Source: Candidatus Brevundimonas colombiensis
GTDB lineage: Bacteria; Pseudomonadota; Alphaproteobacteria; Caulobacterales; Caulobacteraceae
Assembly: GCA_029202665.1 (NCBI GenBank)
Contig: CP119326.1
Span: 496,001-560,000 of the forward strand
DNA length: 64,000 bases
Direction: 5' to 3'
The notes under the pieces: model-generated
Database searches by the model: none
What the model was told of the DNA's origin: nothing
Seen by the model: the letters and a program-made list of their open reading frames with translations, nothing else
Shown: positions 46,873 through 55,615 of the stretch, in pieces
Numbering within the stretch: the first letter of the stretch is position 1
Layout of the letters: each line of letters starts with the position of its first letter
Translations under genes and position numbers: made by a program

Positions 46873-49362
46873 ATGAGCGACCGGTCCGCAGGCCTGGCCC
46901 CCTCCCGCGTCACAGCGGTCCTGGGCCCCACCAACACCGGCAAGACCCATCTGGCGGTCGAGCGGATGCTGGGTCACGCCTCGGGCATGATCGGCCTGCC
47001 GCTGCGGCTGCTGGCGCGCGAGATCTATGAGCGGATCGTGCGTCAGCGGGGGGCCGCCGCCGTCGCCCTGATCACTGGCGAGGAGAAGATCGTCCCGCCG
47101 CGCCCCCACTATTTCGTCTGCACCGTAGAGGCCATGCCGCTGGAACGGTCGGTCGAGTTCCTGGCCATCGACGAGATCCAGCTGGTCGCGGACCCCGAGC
47201 GCGGCCATGTCTTCACCCAGCGGCTGCTGCACGCGCGCGGCCGGTTCGAGACCATGTTCCTGGGCGCCGGGACCATGGAGCCGCTGATCCGCCGCCTGGT
47301 CCCGGATGTGGAGATCGTGACGCGCGACCGGCTGTCCACCCTGTCCTATGCCGGGTCCAAGAAGCTGACCCGCCTGCCCCGCCGCAGCGCCATCGTCGCC
47401 TTCTCCACCGATCGGGTTTACGCCATCGCCGAACTGATCCGGCGCCAGAGGGGCGGGGCCGCCGTGGTGATGGGCAGCCTGTCGCCCCGCACCCGCAACG
47501 CCCAGGTGGCCCTGTATCAGTCAGGCGAGGTCGATTTCCTGGTCGCGACCGACGCCATCGGCATGGGGCTGAACATGGATGTGGACCATGTGGCCTTTGC
47601 GGGACTGAGGAAGTTCGACGGGCGCCGCACCCGCTGGCTGCACGCCCATGAGATCGGCCAGATCGCCGGGCGGGCGGGCCGACACCTGCGCGACGGCACC
47701 TTCGGCGTCACGGCCGAGGCCGAGGACCTGGACCCCGATCTGGTGGAGCAGGTGGTCGAGCATCGGTTCGATCCGGTCGAAGCGGCGGAATGGCGCAACG
47801 CCCGGCTGGATTTCGACACCCTGCCCGACCTTTTGCGATCGCTGACGGTGACACCGGGGCGTTCGGGTCTCAGCCTGACGGCCGAGGCGCTGGACGAGAC
47901 CCTGCTGCGCCGCCTGATCAAGGACGAGGAGATCGCCCGCATCGGCCGGTCGCGCGGGGCGATCATGCGGCTGTGGGAGGCGTGCCAGCTGCCGGACTTC
48001 CAGAAGACGACGCTGGATGAACACAGCCGTCTGGCCAAGGACGTGTTCCACGCTTTGACCGGCAAACGCGGGCGGCTGACCGACGACTGGATGGCGCCGC
48101 GCTTCGCCTTCGTGGACCGCGACGACGGCCAGATCGACCAGTTGTCGGCGCGGCTGTCGGCGGTGCGCACCCTGTCCTACATCGCCAATCGGCCCGACTG
48201 GGTCCACGACGCCCAAGGCTGGCGCGACAGGACCCGCGCGCTGGAGGACCGGCTGTCCGACGTGCTGCACGAACGGCTGACCGCGCGGTTTGTGGATCGG
48301 CGCACCACCGCCCTGATGCGCGCCCTGAACGTGCGCGACGATACGTTCGCAGGCGTGGCCGACGACGGCGAGGTGACGGTCGAGGGGCAGGTGGTGGGTC
48401 AGTTGGACGGCGTTCGCTTCCAGATGGAGAAGGGGTCGTCGGCGCTGGAGGACCGGACCCTGCGTCAGGCCGCCGTGCGGGCCGTGACGCCCGAGATCAA
48501 CCGCCGCCTGGGCCGTCTGGCGGCGGAGCCGGATGAGGCCTTTTCCATCACGCCCGACGGCGCGGTGCTGTGGCGCGGCGTGCTGACGGCTCAGGTCACG
48601 GCGACGCCGCAGGGCGCCGATCCGTTTTCGCCCGCCGCCCGCCTGTTGGGCGATCTGGGTCCGACACCCGCCCGCGAGCGCGCCCAGCGCCGCATCGAAG
48701 CGTGGCTGGCGTCCGAGGCCGGGCGGGCGCTGCGTGATCTGCGCCGCCTGCGTCAGGCGGTCGAGACCGGCGCCCTGAAGGGCCTGCCGCGCGGCATCGC
48801 CTTCCGTCTGATCGAGGCCGGGGGCCTGATCGACCGGCGCGAGGTCGAGCGCGATCTGGCGGCGCTGAGCCAGGTGGAGCGGCGCACCCTGAGAAGCTTC
48901 GCCATCCGCGTCGGCGTCCATTCCGTCTGGCTGCCGGGCCTGCAGAAACCTCGCGCCCGACATTTCGCGCAAGCCTTCGTCGCCGCGCCCCTGATCCCGG
49001 CGACGCCCGACCTGATCCCCGCCCCGGTCGAGACGCCCTCGCCGCGCCTGTTGTCGGCCCACGGCCTGCGTCTGGCGGGCCGCTGGCTGGCGCCGGTCGA
49101 GACACTGGAAAAGATGGCCGAGTTGCGCGCCGCCAATCACGGACGGTTGTCGGAGGAAGCCCTGACCGAACTGGGCTGGCGCGACGATCAGGCGAAACAG
49201 GTCATCGCCGCCCTGAAGACCGAACGCGCCCGCCAGCCGGACAAGCCGGGCGTCCCGCCCAAGCCGGTGAAGGATTCGCCGTTCGCGGCGCTGGCGGCCC
49301 TGACGGAGACGCCGCCCGCACGGCCCGAACGCCGCCGCCCGCGTCGAAGGGCCAAGGCTTGA
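46873..49362 (+). CDS. Suv3-like DExH RNA helicase
   Basis: This 829-residue helicase resembles mitochondrial Suv3, which unwinds RNA during decay. Walker A is GPTNTGKT (residues 18-25), Walker B is DEIQ (100-103), then GAGTMEPLI, SLSPRTRNAQVALYQSGEVD, FLVATDAIGMGLNMDVDHVA and HEIGQIAGRAGRH in the second RecA-like domain. The long C-terminal region is basic and Arg/Lys-rich at the end. It overlaps an S4 RNA-binding gene, a pairing typical of alphaproteobacteria. It probably acts in RNA metabolism with exonucleases, though the partner is not seen here. Confidence 0.9.
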   Translation: MSDRSAGLAPSRVTAVLGPTNTGKTHLAVERMLGHASGMIGLPLRLLAREIYERIVRQRGAAAVALITGEEKIVPPRPHYFVCTVEAMPLERSVEFLAIDEIQLVADPERGHVFTQRLLHARGRFETMFLGAGTMEPLIRRLVPDVEIVTRDRLSTLSYAGSKKLTRLPRRSAIVAFSTDRVYAIAELIRRQRGGAAVVMGSLSPRTRNAQVALYQSGEVDFLVATDAIGMGLNMDVDHVAFAGLRKFDGRRTRWLHAHEIGQIAGRAGRHLRDGTFGVTAEAEDLDPDLVEQVVEHRFDPVEAAEWRNARLDFDTLPDLLRSLTVTPGRSGLSLTAEALDETLLRRLIKDEEIARIGRSRGAIMRLWEACQLPDFQKTTLDEHSRLAKDVFHALTGKRGRLTDDWMAPRFAFVDRDDGQIDQLSARLSAVRTLSYIANRPDWVHDAQGWRDRTRALEDRLSDVLHERLTARFVDRRTTALMRALNVRDDTFAGVADDGEVTVEGQVVGQLDGVRFQMEKGSSALEDRTLRQAAVRAVTPEINRRLGRLAAEPDEAFSITPDGAVLWRGVLTAQVTATPQGADPFSPAARLLGDLGPTPARERAQRRIEAWLASEAGRALRDLRRLRQAVETGALKGLPRGIAFRLIEAGGLIDRREVERDLAALSQVERRTLRSFAIRVGVHSVWLPGLQKPRARHFAQAFVAAPLIPATPDLIPAPVETPSPRLLSAHGLRLAGRWLAPVETLEKMAELRAANHGRLSEEALTELGWRDDQAKQVIAALKTERARQPDKPGVPPKPVKDSPFAALAALTETPPARPERRRPRRRAKA

Positions 49363-49634
49363 GCGAGGAGGCCTGTCGCATCGACATCTGGCTGTGGCGC
49401 GCGCGGTTCGTGAAGACGCGGGGGCTGGCCGCCGATCTGGTCGAGCGCGGCGCGGTGCGGCTGACCCACCACGGGCGCGAGACGCGTCTGGACAAGCCCA
49501 GTCGCTGCGTCCACGTCGGCGACCTGCTGACCTTCGCCCAGAACGGGCGCGTCGTCAGCCTGCGGGTGGAGGCGTTGGGCGAAAGGCGCGGACCGGCCGA
49601 AGAGGCCCGCACCCTCTATTCACTCACACACTAA
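49359..49634 (+). CDS. S4-domain RNA-binding protein (Hsp15-like)
   Basis: This 91-residue protein is essentially one S4 RNA-binding domain (CRIDIWLWRARFVKTRGLAA, LVERGAVRLTHHGRETRLDK), as in the heat-shock protein Hsp15 that binds stalled ribosomal subunits. TTG at 49359 overlaps the helicase stop, so it is translationally coupled. Whether it acts with the helicase or on ribosomes is unknown. Confidence 0.88.
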   Translation: MSEEACRIDIWLWRARFVKTRGLAADLVERGAVRLTHHGRETRLDKPSRCVHVGDLLTFAQNGRVVSLRVEALGERRGPAEEARTLYSLTH

Positions 49635-49649
49635 GGGTCGGAACGCGTC

Positions 49650-50276
49650 TTACTTCTGAACCACGAACTCGCCTTCGATGTGCAACTGCACGTCGTCGGA
49701 CACAGCCGGCAGGGCGTAGTTGATGCCGAAGTCCGAGCGTTTGATGGTCGCTTCACCGTCGAACCCGGCCTTGTAGGCGCCCATAACGGTTCCGGCGCCG
49801 TTGAACTGAACCTTGATGGTGACGGGCTTGGTCACGCCCTTCAGCGTCAGGTCGCCGACCACCGTGGCCGCGTTCGCGTCGGACGGATCGACCGTCACGG
49901 AACGCGAGACGAAGGTCGCGGTCGGGTGGGCGGCGGTGTCGAAGAAGTCAGCGGTCTGCAGGTGGGCCTTCAGACGGTCGTCGTTCGGCGCCACGTCGGC
50001 CAGCGGGATCGTGGCCGTCAGGGTCGAGGCCGACGGATTGGCCGGGTCCAGCTTCAGCTGAGCCTTCACGTTCACGAACTGGCCCGTATAGGTCGACAGG
50101 CCGAAGTGGTTGACCGACCAGGTGATCTTGCCGTGGCTGGATTCCAGGTCGTAATTCCCTGCGGTGACTTCCGCGGGGTTCTTGGTCAGGGCGGCCTGAG
50201 CGACCACGGCGCCGCCAGCGGCGAGGCTGAGCGCCAGGGCGCCCGCGAGCGCGTATTTCATGAAGGGAGTGCGCAT
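49650..50276 (-). CDS. YceI-family periplasmic protein
   Basis: This 208-residue exported lipocalin-like protein has a signal peptide (MKYALAGALALSLAAGGAVV) and the YceI pattern AGNYDLESSHGKITWSVNHF, LKAHLQTADFFDTAAHPTAT, VGDLTLKGVTKPVTIKVQFN. YceI proteins bind isoprenoid-like or other hydrophobic molecules. ATG 50276 with AGGAC is preferred to the longer frame. It is convergent with the S4 gene. Confidence 0.9.
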   Translation of the reverse strand: MRTPFMKYALAGALALSLAAGGAVVAQAALTKNPAEVTAGNYDLESSHGKITWSVNHFGLSTYTGQFVNVKAQLKLDPANPSASTLTATIPLADVAPNDDRLKAHLQTADFFDTAAHPTATFVSRSVTVDPSDANAATVVGDLTLKGVTKPVTIKVQFNGAGTVMGAYKAGFDGEATIKRSDFGINYALPAVSDDVQLHIEGEFVVQK

Positions 50277-50463
50277 GGATAAGTCCTGATGATGGGAAGG
50301 GCGGATATGCAATCAATACAGTTGCGATTAAGCCTGACGGTTGTCAAGGCGCGTCGATAGGCCTGCAAACGTCTCTCGCCTTAAGCCCTGCTGTTGACAG
50401 TTGGTTGCGTGGCCGCCATGTCGCAGGCCTCCCGCTCACAGACCGACGCCCGTTCCTCGCCCA

Positions 50464-50805
50464 ATGACCTACATCGTCACCGACGCCTGCGTGAAATGTA
50501 AGTTCATGGACTGCGTCGAGGTGTGTCCGGTCGACTGCTTCTACGAGGGCGAGAACTTCCTGGTCATCGCGCCCGACGAATGCATCGACTGCGGCGTGTG
50601 CGAGCCGGAATGCCCCGTCGACGCCATCGTGCCCGATACCGAGGACGAGCCGGACGGCAAATGGCTTCAGGTCAATGCCGAATACGCCAAGGTCTGGCCC
50701 AACATCACCGTCAAGGGCACGCCTCCCGCCGACCGCGAACAGTACGAACGCGAGACCGGAAAATACGAGAAATACTTCAGCCCCAAACCGGGCAAGGGCT
50801 CCTGA
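50464..50805 (+). CDS. fdxA: Ferredoxin FdxA (3Fe-4S/4Fe-4S)
   Basis: This 113-residue electron carrier has the cysteine set of the Azotobacter FdI type: Cys9, Cys17 and Cys50 for a 3Fe-4S cluster, and Cys21, Cys40, Cys43 and Cys46 for a 4Fe-4S cluster (MTYIVTDACVKCKFMDCVEV, CIDCGVCEPECPVDAIVP). The ATG at 50464 gives the standard N-terminus. It precedes cdnL, a neighbour seen in related species. Confidence 0.95.
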   Translation: MTYIVTDACVKCKFMDCVEVCPVDCFYEGENFLVIAPDECIDCGVCEPECPVDAIVPDTEDEPDGKWLQVNAEYAKVWPNITVKGTPPADREQYERETGKYEKYFSPKPGKGS

Positions 50806-51106
50806 AGTCCAGGCGCGGGGCCGGCCAGGCCTCGCCGCAAATCCGCGTCCGCCTTGTGGACGTTTTGAAATTCCGCAGATTTGTGATAGGTTCTGTTTCA
50901 TTGGATCGGGCGGTCCGCGAAATCTTCGCGCCGCCCGTGTTTGCGACAGAATCCCGCCCTAGACGGGATCGGCCAGAGGTTTGGTGATCCGTTTCCGCAT
51001 TTGACGCCTGACATCATCCCAGCCGACGGATCAATCCGGCGGTCGAGATCCTGTTTGCGTTCGACGCGCCTTCGCTTCGCCCGTCCCTGACCGGGAAAGG
51101 ACGAAT
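50806..51106. other. Intergenic region between fdxA and cdnL with leader hairpin
   Basis: This 301-bp gap likely holds the cdnL promoter. TTGAAA near 50863 followed by TAGGTT is a weak -35/-10 candidate. At 50908-50936, GGGCGG-TC-CGCGAA-ATC-TTCGCG-CCGCCC forms a strong hairpin with a two-base bulge, not followed by a T-run, so it is a leader structure or a weak terminator of fdxA. No small gene is convincing. Confidence 0.5.
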
Positions 51107-51637
51107 ATGACGAGCAAGACTGGTCTGGAGTTCAAGGTTGGCGACGCGGTCGTCTATCCGGCGCACGGCGTCGGCAAGGTCGCCGCGATCGAGACGCAGG
51201 AAGTCGCCGGCATGTCGCTGGAAGTCTATGTCGTGACCTTCGACCACGAGAAGATGACTCTGCGCGTCCCGACCAAGAAGGCCGTGACGGCGGGCCTGCG
51301 CTCGCTGGCCGCCGACGACGTCGTGACCAAGGCCCTGACCACCCTGAAGGGCCGCGCGCGCATCAAGCGCACCATGTGGTCGCGTCGCGCCCAGGAATAT
51401 GAAGCCAAGATCAACTCGGGCGACCTGATCTCCATCGCCGAAGTGGTCCGCGACCTGCACCGCGCCGACACCCAGCCGGAACAGTCCTATTCGGAGCGTC
51501 AGCTCTATGAATCGGCCCTGGACCGCATGGCCCGCGAAGTCGCCGCCGCCAACAAGATCGACAAGGACGCCGCCGTCGAACTGCTGGCCAAGTCGCTCAG
51601 CGCCAAAAAGCCGATCCCGACCGCCGAAGCCGCCTAA
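51107..51637 (+). CDS. cdnL: CarD/CdnL-family transcription factor
   Basis: This 176-residue protein binds RNA polymerase and stabilises open promoter complexes, mainly at housekeeping promoters. The RNA-polymerase-binding Tudor-like domain is FKVGDAVVYPAHGVGKVAAI, followed by a helical C-domain (TMWSRRAQEYEAKINSGDLI, AEVVRDLHR). It is followed by a strong terminator at 51661-51690. Confidence 0.93.
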   Translation: MTSKTGLEFKVGDAVVYPAHGVGKVAAIETQEVAGMSLEVYVVTFDHEKMTLRVPTKKAVTAGLRSLAADDVVTKALTTLKGRARIKRTMWSRRAQEYEAKINSGDLISIAEVVRDLHRADTQPEQSYSERQLYESALDRMAREVAAANKIDKDAAVELLAKSLSAKKPIPTAEAA

Positions 51638-51660
51638 GGCTTCCGCATCGGACAAAGAAA

Positions 51661-51690
51661 AGGCCCCGGAACGATCCGGGGCCTTTTTGC
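51661..51690. terminator. Bidirectional terminator after cdnL
   Basis: AGGCCCCGGA (51661-51670) and TCCGGGGCCT (51675-51684) form a perfect 10-bp stem with a 4-base loop, followed by TTTT. The 5' side has an A-rich stretch, so it can serve both cdnL and the convergent DUF3617 gene. Confidence 0.92.
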
Positions 51691-51712
51691 TGTCGGGCGG
51701 ATGCGCCTGGGT

Positions 51713-52234
51713 TCAGAAATATTCCGCGTTCGCCGGGCACTGGGCGGCGAGGCGACGCGCGGTGATGCTGGCGGGGATGTAGGGCGTGCCGCGCACCAGC
51801 TGGGCGCCGCCGCGGAAGCTGAAACTGGTGTCGGTATAGGTTCCGTTCAGGCGCACGGCGATGCGGCGGCCCTTGTGATCCTGACACGTGCCCTCGAACC
51901 GTGCATTGCCGTTGCCGACCACGCGCGTCGGATAGGTGCAGCGCCACTTGTTGGTCGACAGGCCGCCGAAGAAGCGGTTGATCTCGCTGGGGCGCACGCA
52001 TTTCTGTTCGGTGTCGCGCTGGCCCACCGCGTTGGTGGTGTATTCCCAATAGCCGGGCAGGACTTCGGACTGAGCCGCCGTCTGGGCGGGGGCGATGGCG
52101 GGCGAGGCCAGCATGAAGCCGCCGGCGACGACCGGGGCAAGGACGGCGAGCGCCCGCTTGGGCAGACGGTCGATCAGCGACGGACGGGACATGGCGGCCT
52201 TCTGTTCAGCGGAGGTGTTCATGATATGGGGCAT
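51713..52234 (-). CDS. DUF3617-family exported protein
   Basis: This protein of up to 173 residues has the DUF3617 pattern LPGYWEYTTNAVGQRDTEQK with cysteines CVRPSE, WRCTYP, TCQDHKG and QCPAN, probably forming two disulfides in the periplasm. A hydrophobic export segment (LAVLAPVVAGGFMLASPAIA) is near residues 29-48; the leader before it is long, so the start may be the MSRPSL or MNTSAE methionine instead. Function is unknown. It is convergent with cdnL and divergent from rpmB. Confidence 0.75.
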   Translation of the reverse strand: MPHIMNTSAEQKAAMSRPSLIDRLPKRALAVLAPVVAGGFMLASPAIAPAQTAAQSEVLPGYWEYTTNAVGQRDTEQKCVRPSEINRFFGGLSTNKWRCTYPTRVVGNGNARFEGTCQDHKGRRIAVRLNGTYTDTSFSFRGGAQLVRGTPYIPASITARRLAAQCPANAEYF

Positions 52235-52436
52235 AAGCCTCAGGATTTGAACGAGGCCTGAACGTCGCCGTTCCCGAATGGCGGGGATCGACGCTTCCGC
52301 TTCAGACTCGACTTGACGCCGAACCGCCTCTTCCCTTATACGGCCCCCTCTCGCGCGGGCTGGTTCCCGCGCGCAACTGTTTCATGCGTCTGCTCCAGCG
52401 TTTTCGGGGCGAACGCCGCACCTTAAGGATCTGACG

Positions 52437-52733
52437 ATGTCGCGTCGTTGCGAACTCACCGGTATCGGCCCCATGGTCGGCCACAACGTGAGCCACTCGA
52501 ACATCAAGACCAAGCGCCGCTTCCTGCCGTCGCTGAAGACGGTCAAGGTCAATTCGGAAGCCCTGGGCCAGACCTTCAGCCTGCGGATCTCGAACGCCGC
52601 CCTGCGCACCCTGGACTACAAGGGCGGCCTGGACGCCTTCATCGTCAAGGCCCGCGACGAGCAGCTGTCGATCGCCGCCCAGCGCATCAAGCGCCAGGTT
52701 CGCGCCAAGCTGGCCGAGCAAGCCGCCGCCTAA
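52437..52733 (+). CDS. rpmB: 50S ribosomal protein L28
   Basis: This 98-residue basic protein is L28 (MSRRCELTGIGPMVGHNVSH, SNIKTKRRFLPSLKTVKV). TAAGGA stands before ATG 52437. It is a single gene ending at a terminator and has a standard alphaproteobacterial length. Confidence 0.96.
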   Translation: MSRRCELTGIGPMVGHNVSHSNIKTKRRFLPSLKTVKVNSEALGQTFSLRISNAALRTLDYKGGLDAFIVKARDEQLSIAAQRIKRQVRAKLAEQAAA

Positions 52734-52761
52734 ATCCGGCGACGCCATACAGTTCTGGAAG

Positions 52762-52788
52762 AGGCCGGTGGAGACGCCGGCCTTTTTC
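52762..52788 (+). terminator. Terminator after rpmB
   Basis: AGGCCGG (52762-52768) pairs with CCGGCCT (52777-52783), loop of eight bases, followed by TTTTC. It closes the rpmB gene. Confidence 0.85.
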
Positions 52789-52844
52789 TTTGCGCGCCAC
52801 GCCGACCGCGCTAAGCCTTTCACGCCAGTGGAAGGGGAAATCCG

Positions 52845-54560
52845 ATGCGCATCAAGGCTCTGTTCGCCGCCGTCAGTCTGACGGCCCTGGCCGCCTGTGC
52901 AACCGCCCCCCGACCCGCCGCCCCGGCGACGCGCGAATCGACGGCCTTCACCCTGGCCACGGATCAGCCGCGCACGGTCGAACAGAGGGCCATGCAGTTC
53001 GACAAGGCCGACCTGGCCATCAAGGTCATGCCCGCCGAAAAGGCCATCGACGCCGTCGCCGTCCTGGACTTCACCGCAACGGCGCCGCTGGAGCGGCTGG
53101 TGGTCGAGCTGGATACGCTGCTGACCATCGCCTCGGTGCAGGTGGACGGCGTGGAGGTTCCCGCCGACCGTTGGTCGAACCCCGAGGGGCGGCTGATGGT
53201 CGCCCTGCCCCGCCCGCTGGCGGTCGGTCAGAAGACAACCCTGCGCATCGCCTATGCCGGCCAGCCGCGCGTGGCGCCCCGCGCGCCGTGGGACGGCGGC
53301 TTCGTCTGGTCCACCGCCCCGACGGGCGAACCCTGGATCGCCACGGCCGTACAGGGCGAGGGCTGCGACATCTTCTGGCCCTGTATCGACAGCCCGCACG
53401 GTGAGCCGGCCCGCGTCGACCTGCACATCACCGTCCCGTCCGACCTGTCGGCGCCGTCCAATGGCCGCTTCCTGGGCAAGGTCGATCACGGCGATGGCTG
53501 GACCACCTGGAACTGGTCGGCGAAGTCGCCCAACACCTACGCCATCGCCCTGAACGTGGGCCCATACGAAGCGGTGACGGGCGACTATCGCAGCCGCTTC
53601 GGCAACACGATCCCGATGACCTACTGGCATCTGAAGTCGGATGCGCCGGAACAGGTCCAGGCCCTGTTCGCCCAGTTTCCCAAGATGCTGGACTTCTTCG
53701 AAGCGACTGTCGGCCCCTATCCGTTCGGCGACGAGAAGATGGGGGTGGTCGAGACGCCGCACCTGGGCATGGAGCACCAGACCATCAACGCCTATGGCAA
53801 CGGCTACAAGATCGACGGTCGGGGCTATGACTGGCTGTTGCAGCACGAATTCGCCCACGAATGGTTCGGCAACCAGCTGACCAACCAGAACGCCGACGAC
53901 ATGTGGCTGCACGAAGGGCTGGGCAGCTATATGCAGCCCCTCTATGCGCGCTGGTTGCTGGGCGACCGCTACATGCAGCGCGAACTGGCTGATCAGCGCG
54001 AGGGGCTGGTCAACAAATATCCCGTCGTCTCGGGTGCGCCCAAGACCGAGGACGAGGTCTATAAGGGCGACGTCGGGCCGGGCAACGACATCTATTCCAA
54101 GGGGTCGCTGATCAGCCATAGCTTGCGGATGCTGATCGGCGACGCGGCCTTCCACGAGGCGATCACGCGACTGGTCTATGGCCGACCCGATCCGCGACCG
54201 GGCAATTTCGCGCCCCTGTATCGTTCCACCGACGACTTCCTGGTCATCGTCAACTCCGTGACGGGCCAGGACTATGGCTGGTTCTTCCGCGGCTATCTTT
54301 ACAACGCCGCCCTGCCGGTGCTGGCCGAGACGCGCGAAGGCGGAATGCTGCGGCTGGAATGGACGACCGGCGACGGCGGCCCGTTCCCCATGCCGGTCGA
54401 GGTGGAGATCGACGGCCGCGTTCAAGTCGTGCCGATGACCGGCGGTCACGGGCGGATCGCGGTCCCGAGCGGCGCCCATGTCCTGATCGATCCGCTGAAC
54501 AAGGTGCTGCGCCAGATGGACGTGATCGACGAACTTCAGGCCTCCAAGGCGGCGCATTAA
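52845..54560 (+). CDS. M1-family metallopeptidase, lipoprotein
   Basis: This 571-residue exported aminopeptidase-like enzyme has a lipobox (SLTALAAC, Cys18), an N-terminal beta domain and the M1 zinc site HEFAHEW (His334, His338) with Glu357 in WLHEGLGS. The exopeptidase motif GxMEN appears as LGMEHQ near residue 309. There is no large C-terminal ERAP-type domain; after the catalytic domain comes a short beta region, so it is a compact member. It probably digests peptides in the periplasm. Confidence 0.9.
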   Translation: MRIKALFAAVSLTALAACATAPRPAAPATRESTAFTLATDQPRTVEQRAMQFDKADLAIKVMPAEKAIDAVAVLDFTATAPLERLVVELDTLLTIASVQVDGVEVPADRWSNPEGRLMVALPRPLAVGQKTTLRIAYAGQPRVAPRAPWDGGFVWSTAPTGEPWIATAVQGEGCDIFWPCIDSPHGEPARVDLHITVPSDLSAPSNGRFLGKVDHGDGWTTWNWSAKSPNTYAIALNVGPYEAVTGDYRSRFGNTIPMTYWHLKSDAPEQVQALFAQFPKMLDFFEATVGPYPFGDEKMGVVETPHLGMEHQTINAYGNGYKIDGRGYDWLLQHEFAHEWFGNQLTNQNADDMWLHEGLGSYMQPLYARWLLGDRYMQRELADQREGLVNKYPVVSGAPKTEDEVYKGDVGPGNDIYSKGSLISHSLRMLIGDAAFHEAITRLVYGRPDPRPGNFAPLYRSTDDFLVIVNSVTGQDYGWFFRGYLYNAALPVLAETREGGMLRLEWTTGDGGPFPMPVEVEIDGRVQVVPMTGGHGRIAVPSGAHVLIDPLNKVLRQMDVIDELQASKAAH

Positions 54561-54567
54561 ACCCGCT

Positions 54568-54592
54568 CATCCCCGCGAAAGCGGGGACCCAG
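54568..54592 (+). repeat. REP-like repeat, left copy
   Basis: A 25-bp element with an internal TCCCCGC-GAAA-GCGGGGA hairpin (7-bp stem, GAAA loop). The right copy at 54658-54682 is its exact reverse complement, 65 bp away. Similar elements are scattered in Caulobacterales genomes, to my knowledge. Confidence 0.88.
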
Positions 54593-54657
54593 TCCTTTCA
54601 CATCGCGAATCGGATTGAGCAGCGCCTTCTCTGATCCGCATCTGAGCGCCCAAAACT

Positions 54658-54682
54658 CTGGGTCCCCGCTTTCGCGGGGATG
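54658..54682 (-). repeat. REP-like repeat, right copy
   Basis: The reverse complement of the 54568-54592 copy. The pair frames a 65-bp unremarkable spacer and together can fold into a larger cruciform, between the M1 peptidase and the transglutaminase-like gene. Confidence 0.88.
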
Positions 54683-54697
54683 CGCGGACACAAAGGC

Positions 54698-55474
54698 TCA
54701 GGCCGCCGACACCGTCACCGACTGGCGCACCATCTGACACCGCTCCTGGGTCGTCAGAAAGGCGATGTCGGCGGCGTCGCGGCCGCAGGCGATCCGCACC
54801 AGCCCCTCGACCGGCGCCAGGCCCGTCGCATCGACCAGCCACCAGCCATTGTCCAGCCAGACCTCGAAAATGGCGTGAAAGTCCGGCGGCGTCAGCTGAT
54901 GGGCGAAGGCGCTGACGGCGCGCGCAGGAATGCCCGATGCCCGGCACAGCGTCATGCCCAGGTGGGTGAAGTCGCGGCACACCCCCGCCCGATCGATGAA
55001 GGTTCGCGCCGCCGTCGTTTCGGTATCCGACACCCCATGCTCGTAATCGACGTGTTCGGAAATCCAGTTCAGGATCGCCAGCACCCGCGCGCCGCCGGCG
55101 GTCTCGCCGAACTCGCGCGCCACGAACCGGCCGAACTGGTCGGACGGACAATAGCGGCTGGGCTGGAGATAGGGCAGCACCTCGGCCGGCAACTCGCCCC
55201 AGTCGTGTTGCGACACGTCGGGTGGAAGGCCCTTCAGAACGCCATTGTCCACCAGGGCCTCGTAGGTCAGCTTGACCTCGCCCTCGACATGGCATCGCAG
55301 GGTGCGGGCGCCGAAATCGACGTCCTGATCCTCATGAAACTCGACCGGCGGATCGAAAGTCAGGCTTTCCTCGATGATGTCCTGGCCCGGCCAGTGGGCG
55401 ACCTGAATCTTGTAGATGGCGTCCGTCGGCGGATCGAAACGATAGACGAGCTCGGCGCGCACGCGCAGTTTCAT
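54698..55474 (-). CDS. Transglutaminase-like protein
   Basis: This 258-residue protein has an N-terminal beta-rich domain and a transglutaminase/protease core with the triad Cys166 (RAGVCRDFTHLG), His200 (DFHAIFEVW) and Asp215 (VDATG). Bacterial members act as cysteine peptidases or crosslinkers with uncertain substrates. ATG 55474 (MKLRVRAEL) is preferred to the longer frame. It is divergent from the heme-oxygenase gene across 141 bp. Confidence 0.88.
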   Translation of the reverse strand: MKLRVRAELVYRFDPPTDAIYKIQVAHWPGQDIIEESLTFDPPVEFHEDQDVDFGARTLRCHVEGEVKLTYEALVDNGVLKGLPPDVSQHDWGELPAEVLPYLQPSRYCPSDQFGRFVAREFGETAGGARVLAILNWISEHVDYEHGVSDTETTAARTFIDRAGVCRDFTHLGMTLCRASGIPARAVSAFAHQLTPPDFHAIFEVWLDNGWWLVDATGLAPVEGLVRIACGRDAADIAFLTTQERCQMVRQSVTVSAA

Positions 55475-55591
55475 GGGGCGACCGATCCAAGACAAAAAGC
55501 AAAGAGGCTGCTGAACGTCATGCGACCTGAGCCGTTCCGTGCAGCGCCAGGCCTTGTAGCGCGCCTCTCGCCGAGAGGAAATCGACAAGCC

Positions 55592-55604
55592 AACACAGTG
55601 TGTT
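55592..55604. promoter_or_regulatory. Palindrome just upstream of heme oxygenase gene
   Basis: AACACAGTGTGTT has perfect 6-bp arms around one G. It ends 11 bp before the ATG at 55616, overlapping the expected core promoter or translation start region. A repressor site is plausible, but the regulator is unknown. Confidence 0.4.
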
Positions 55605-55615
55605 AATCTGATCCC

